This document shows positions 60,129-64,000 of a stretch of 64,000 bases of DNA, one piece after another. The translations under genes and the position numbers were made by a program. This stretch comes from Deinococcus seoulensis (lineage in GTDB: Bacteria > Deinococcota > Deinococci > Deinococcales > Deinococcaceae), in NCBI RefSeq assembly GCF_014648115.1, contig NZ_BMQM01000015.1:36362-100361 (forward strand), in the 5' to 3' direction. Each line of letters opens with the position of its first letter. Position 1 is the stretch's first letter. The notes under the pieces were generated by a model. That model was not told the DNA's origin. It made no database searches and saw only the letters and a list, made by a program, of their open reading frames with translations.

Positions 60129-61873
60129 GCCTGATCACCCACTCTTTGATCTATGCCCACGCCGGCCAGCACGTTCGATTTAGTCTCATCGTCCCAGCGC
60201 GTCGGTGCCCCCCCGTCCTTGAACAACTTCCTCAAACCGTCTTCCAGCTTGCGCATTTCTTGCATCAACACATCCTCAGGGATCCGAGTCCCATAGTCGC
60301 CCTTGAGGGTGTCGTACAGGGCATCAAGGCGCCTTTCGACGATGGCGTCGTACTTCTGGTGACTGCCGAAGTGCCCCACGATCTCCTGGACACTCTGGCG
60401 AACGTCGGCCCGGCCGGGCATCTCGAGCAGGTTGGAGGCGCGGTCCAGGTCGTACCCCTTGGCCATGGCCAGCTGCATCAGGGGATGACTGCGGACCAGG
60501 TTGTCCGGGATCAGGTGATGCAGCTGGTACCCGTCACGGACCGCCCGGCCCATCGCCGCCTTGAAGTTCCTCTTCATGGCGGAGGCGACGCTGATCCGGT
60601 CGCTGACATTGGGATCGGCGACCTGCACCTTGCCCTTCTCGTCGATGGTGAGCACGACGAACTGATCGTCGTCCGCTTTCTTGCGAACGATCCGTTTCTT
60701 GCCGTTCTCCATGGTGCGGTAGAAGTAGCCGTCCGGGAGTTTGGCGGGCGGGGCCTTATCGAGCAGTCCCCGGACGGCGTTCCAGTTCTTCGCGTTCATC
60801 GCTGTCTGCAGCGCTTTGGAGATCACTTCGCCACTGGTGGGGGCCGCCGCGGTCATCCGTGTAGGGCTACTCAGTGACGGGAGGGGCGCTGGCGTGCGCA
60901 CGCTGCCTGGCCGTGCTGGGCTGGGCAGCGACGGCCCGTACCCTGCGCCGGCCAGTGCGGGTCTGGGCCCACCGCCTCCCATCCGCTGCAGGGCGTCGTC
61001 CACCTTAGCGGTGAAGTCGTCGAACATCTTCACGACACCGCCGCCACCCTTGAGGGCTTTCAGGGCGGCTCCGGCGCCCTTGCCGAGTGCGAACTCGCCG
61101 ATCAGCTGGCCGACGAAGTGTCCCAGCGCGGCGCCCTGCTGCGCGGCCGTCTGCTTGAGCCAGTTCTGCCCGGCGGTCAGGGCGCCCATCCCGAGTGCCT
61201 GCGCGACGGCTTTCCATTCCTGCAGCGTGTCCATGGTGCGGAGCCAGGCGACCGCTTTCCGCGTGAGTTCAGGGAGTTGCTGCGCGATGACGGGCAGGTT
61301 CTTGATGAGCTCCCAGACGTCCACGAGGGCCTGCTTGGCGCCCTCGAACATGGCACCGGGGATGGGTTTCCAGAAGTTGACGTCCCTGAACTTGAAGGCC
61401 GGCTGGCCCGGAGCGGCCTGGCGCTGCACGAGGAGGCCGCTGCCGGTGTGACGGGGCACCGCAGCCACGGCTGGCAACGCGGGCCTGTTCTTCACCGGCC
61501 TCTTCGCCAGTCGGGCGCCCATGGTCCGGGCCTCGCTTTCCAGTCCGGCGTCCGGGTCGATGCCGGTCCCGACCCGACCCTGGGACTGCTGGACGGTATG
61601 TGTGACCTCGTGTGCGAGCAGTTCCAGGCCGCTCTGCGTGTTCGGATTGAAGCGCCCCGCCTGGAAGAAGATGTCCGTACCCGTCGTGAACGCGATGGCA
61701 TTCACGCCCTTGGCCAGCTTGTCCGCTTCCGCGTCATCGTGAATCCGAACGCGGCTCAGGTCATGGTTCAGGCCCTGTTCCAGGTGACGCTGGATAGCTT
61801 CCGGGAGTGGGTTCCCAGCCCCCCTGCGTGCCTGGATGCGGGCCAGCACCGGCTGCGTCGCCTCGGCGTCCAA
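60125..61873 (-). CDS. DUF4157 polymorphic toxin with C-terminal AHH nuclease
   Basis: 582 residues. DUF4157 (eCIS core metalloprotease-like) at 19-96: GNPLPEAIQRHLEQGLNHDL, HEVTHTVQQ (88-96). A hydrophobic Gly/Ala stretch follows (227-280), then Pro-rich linkers and a C-terminal AHH-type HNH nuclease: YQLHHLIPDNLVRSHP (452-464), N481, GHFGSHQKYDAI (500-511). DUF4157 marks cargo of contractile injection systems. The TTG start is uncertain; upstream codons (TLQRQLAEL) still look coding back to a TGA near 61899, so the true N-terminus may be lost. Confidence 0.8.
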   Translation of the reverse strand: MDAEATQPVLARIQARRGAGNPLPEAIQRHLEQGLNHDLSRVRIHDDAEADKLAKGVNAIAFTTGTDIFFQAGRFNPNTQSGLELLAHEVTHTVQQSQGRVGTGIDPDAGLESEARTMGARLAKRPVKNRPALPAVAAVPRHTGSGLLVQRQAAPGQPAFKFRDVNFWKPIPGAMFEGAKQALVDVWELIKNLPVIAQQLPELTRKAVAWLRTMDTLQEWKAVAQALGMGALTAGQNWLKQTAAQQGAALGHFVGQLIGEFALGKGAGAALKALKGGGGVVKMFDDFTAKVDDALQRMGGGGPRPALAGAGYGPSLPSPARPGSVRTPAPLPSLSSPTRMTAAAPTSGEVISKALQTAMNAKNWNAVRGLLDKAPPAKLPDGYFYRTMENGKKRIVRKKADDDQFVVLTIDEKGKVQVADPNVSDRISVASAMKRNFKAAMGRAVRDGYQLHHLIPDNLVRSHPLMQLAMAKGYDLDRASNLLEMPGRADVRQSVQEIVGHFGSHQKYDAIVERRLDALYDTLKGDYGTRIPEDVLMQEMRKLEDGLRKLFKDGGAPTRWDDETKSNVLAGVGIDQRVGDQA

Positions 61874-62146
61874 CTCCGCGAGTTGTCGCTGGAGCGTTCA
61901 ACAACTGTAACGGTACTGTATATGAGGCTGGGGAAATCGCCACGTCAAAAACTGTCCGAATCATTGGTAGTCAGGCCCAGGACGGTCACGCCATCGGTCG
62001 GCCGCGCCCACGCCCCCGGACGGACGCCACCGGCTGGTGCCGCGCCGTCCACCTTCTGCCGCCCACGAGCGCCCCGCCGGGCAAGACCCAAGAGGCCTTG
62101 GGGCAACCGGGTGCCGGGCTCTACCGCACGCCCCGACAGTGGGAGG

Positions 62147-62983
62147 ATGACTGCATCCACACCCGCCCCCCGGCCCCCGTCCCAGGACGCTTCCGCACCT
62201 GCGCTCTTCCACGTCCGGCGCGGCCAGGGCAAGCCGCTGCTGCTCATCCACGGGCTGGGCAGTTCCTGGCAGACGTGGGCGCCGATCCTGCCCGGACTGG
62301 AAGCGCAGCGTGAGGTGATCGCCGTCGACCTGCCCGGCTTCGGCCACACGCCCCCGTTGCCCGGCGAGGTGAGTATCGCCACGCTCGCCGACGCGGTGAC
62401 CGAGTTCCTGACGCGGGAGAACCTCCTGGGCATCGATGCCGTGGGCACCTCGATGGGGGCCCGGCTGGTGCTGGAACTCGCGCGGCGTGGGGGCGTCCTG
62501 GGCGCGGTGGTGTCGCTCGATCCCGGCGGGTTCTGGCAGGGCTGGGAACGGGCCTTCTTCTACAGCACGGTGGCGGCGTCCATCAAACTGATCCGCGCGC
62601 TCCAGCCGGTCATGCCCGCCCTGACGGCGTCGCCCGTCACCCGCAGCGCCCTGTTCGCCCAGTTCTCCTCGCATCCGTGGGCGCTGAGTCCGGAACTCAC
62701 CCTGACCGAGATGAGGAGTTTCGCGGCCTCGCCGTCCACGGATGAACTGCTGCGGAACCTCGCGTATGGCGAGGCGCAGCAGGGCCTGCCCCGGGGCCGG
62801 CTGGCGCGCCCGCTGGTGATCGGCTGGGGGCGCTGGGACCGGGTGTGCCTGCCGGTCCAGGCGTCGAGGGCTAAGGAGCTGTTTCCCGACGCCCGGCTGC
62901 ATTGGTTCGACCACAGCGGCCACTTCCCGCACTGGGACATGCCTGCCCAGACGCTGCGCGTGATCCTGGACACCACCGCCTGA
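62147..62983 (+). CDS. alpha/beta hydrolase
   Basis: 278 residues. LLLIHGLGSSWQTWAPILPG (oxyanion His-Gly), nucleophile elbow VGTSMGARLVLE, late Asp region LVIGWGRWDRVC and catalytic HSGHFPHWDMP. A middle lid of about 70 residues is hydrophobic (FFYSTVAASIKLIRALQPVM). GGGAGG sits directly against ATG 62147, so the start is not certain. Broad family; substrate unknown. Confidence 0.85.
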   Translation: MTASTPAPRPPSQDASAPALFHVRRGQGKPLLLIHGLGSSWQTWAPILPGLEAQREVIAVDLPGFGHTPPLPGEVSIATLADAVTEFLTRENLLGIDAVGTSMGARLVLELARRGGVLGAVVSLDPGGFWQGWERAFFYSTVAASIKLIRALQPVMPALTASPVTRSALFAQFSSHPWALSPELTLTEMRSFAASPSTDELLRNLAYGEAQQGLPRGRLARPLVIGWGRWDRVCLPVQASRAKELFPDARLHWFDHSGHFPHWDMPAQTLRVILDTTA

Positions 62984-63024
62984 CCCGGCCCCGGCCCGCG
63001 CCCGCGCCGTGCCAGCATCAGCGG

Positions 63025-63191
63025 GTGCTGCGCTGCTCGCCCCTGCTCCTGGCCCTGCTGGGCACCACGCACGCCGCTCCCGCCCCTCTGGTCGGCGTGG
63101 CCTCGGTATCGACGGCGACACGCTGGAGATCCGGGGCGTGCGCGTCCGGCTGTACGGCATCGATGCGCCGGAGTCCTCCCTGATGCGCTGA
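63025..63191 (+). pseudogene. frameshifted start of a staphylococcal-nuclease-like gene
   Basis: From GTG 63025 a signal peptide is read (LRCSPLLLALLGTTHAAPAP). At about 63100 the coding sense moves to the next frame, giving IDGDTLEIRGVRVRLYGIDA then PES, the SNase active-site start, and stops at 63191. The rest of the domain is missing, so the gene is broken both by frameshift and by truncation. Confidence 0.75.
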
Positions 63192-63222
63192 CCCGGTACT
63201 CGGCCTTTCGGCCGACCGCTAA

Positions 63223-63555
63223 TCACAGACGGTTGAACATCTCGCGCGTCTGCTCAACGGTGGTGACGTTGGCGACCAATCCGGTGGTGCCGTCGGCCTG
63301 CTTGATCTTATCGCCGATCTTCAGGTGCCCCGCGCCCACCCAGTTCCGGCTGAGGTCGCCATGACCTTCCGGCGCGGGCCTGGGCTGGGGATCGGCTGGC
63401 TGCGCGACGAAGAAGGGATGCTCGGGGGTGGTCTCAACGAACTCCAGCCTGTTCTTTTGATCTGGATCGGTCAGCGTCAGGTACGTGACCGCCTGATCCT
63501 TCGTGCCGTGCGTGATGACATCCGTGATCGGGTAATCACCGCCCCGCCAGCCCAA
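63223..63555 (-). pseudogene. Hint-domain fragment of a polymorphic toxin
   Basis: 110 residues: VTYLTLTDPDQKNRLEFVET, TPEHPFFVAQP, WVGAGHLKIGDKIKQADGTT. The TPEHPFFV and WV.AG.L..GD motifs are those of intein-like Hint domains found before toxin tips. Neither the N-terminal carrier nor a toxin tip is present. 63556-63888 shows no gene that I can support. Confidence 0.65.
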
Positions 63556-63888
63556 CGCACACCAGGTGCAGGCACACGGCAGCGAACGAATGGTGACGCG
63601 CCTCGGCGTGAGGTGTTAGCCCAAAGAATGCACGTACCAGACGGCTCTATCCTCACCTGCTTCTCGCGCAAACAACACCGCGACTCCTTCCAGGTCTTCC
63701 TAGATCTCTTCCTCGACCCTTCCGGCTATTCCCGTTCTACTCACAGGGCCGTCGGTGACCCCTCGCCGCTTCCTCAACCACACGGACTGGGATCTTTGTA
63801 CGCCCTGCCATTTTCTGCACCAGAATGCATTCCAGCGCTTCAGTGACACCTGGAAACACGCCCCACAGCGTTGCGATGCGCTTTACCT

Positions 63889-63934
63889 GAAATCAGGAAT
63901 ACCTGAAATCGGCTTTTCAGGTATTCCTGATTTC
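63889..63934. repeat. 20-bp perfect inverted repeat (hairpin)
   Basis: GAAATCAGGAATACCTGAAA (63889-63908), six-base loop, then its exact complement (63915-63934). The arm itself holds the direct repeat ACCTGAAATC twice (63885-63894 and 63901-63910). It sits in AT-rich DNA unlike its surroundings, so it may be an IS end, operator or terminator of DNA beyond the window. Confidence 0.7.
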
Positions 63935-64000
63935 GGTTATCTGACATCTTTCAGTTTTAGAAAAGGACGTCCAGCACGGCTTCTGACCTCAGAATGAGGG

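Noticed and set aside
60125..61873. Complete contractile injection system locus
   Set aside because: Only DUF4157 is present; no sheath, tube, baseplate or ATPase genes lie nearby.

Overview
The sequence looks like Deinococcus: GC is high, several genes are leaderless (a TANNNT -10 box about 6 bases before the start codon), two families of short palindromic dispersed repeats of the kind known from Deinococcus genomes are present, and XPB/Bax1, excalibur-domain and DUF3006-MBL proteins occur together. I read it as an accessory replicon, or a chromosomal region that has absorbed plasmids. It carries a plasmid-type maintenance segment, tyrosine recombinases, two IS elements, ten copies of small mobile repeats and many broken genes. 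No tRNA, rRNA or CRISPR array was seen.

Layout. 1-9.7 kb: Sel1-repeat protein (cut by the window edge), a vapBC-recombinase operon facing a second AbrB/PIN-type operon that ends in an acyltransferase, an Ig-domain lipoprotein, a 15-codon parA remnant and a phage-type integrase. 9.7-22.4 kb: plasmid backbone with parA plus a small basic partner, a long ParB-like protein, a primase-polymerase and an ArdC-like anti-restriction protein. These are tied together by seven copies of one palindrome (called P-site here), three near-identical sigma-70 promoters and two copies of a roughly 700-bp GC-rich structured element. Inside this segment sits a two-gene caspase-like protease / alpha-beta hydrolase operon. 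22.4-27.7 kb: a pair of GIY-YIG-like genes, a DUF3006 / secreted MBL-excalibur pair, and an SH3-excalibur gene split by an IS4-family element. 27.8-31.5 kb: Bax1 nuclease and XPB helicase, divergent from an HNH endonuclease.

31.5-41.7 kb: an eight-gene operon with overlapping reading frames (acyl-ACP desaturase, FeeM-like acyltransferase, two class I methyltransferases, an ICMT-like membrane methyltransferase, a heme-oxygenase-like diiron oxidase, a second GNAT-like protein, a flavodoxin-like protein). A secreted subtilisin and a SARP-like regulator follow. Heptamer direct repeats spaced 11 bp lie upstream of all three transcription units. The gene content suggests a fatty-acyl signal or natural product.

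42.2-55.5 kb: a peptide uptake and breakdown locus. A DUF885-IclR-M24 peptidase operon diverges, around an IclR-like palindrome, from a nine-gene operon with a binding protein, two permeases, four metabolic enzymes, a second DUF885 protein and an M29 aminopeptidase. No ABC ATPase is present.

55.5-64 kb: a decayed region with a broken vWA gene, a second (inverted) copy of the GIY-YIG/DUF6884 module split by an ISAs1-family element, a DUF4157-AHH polymorphic toxin with its Imm11-like immunity protein, an alpha/beta hydrolase, a frameshifted nuclease and a Hint-domain fragment.
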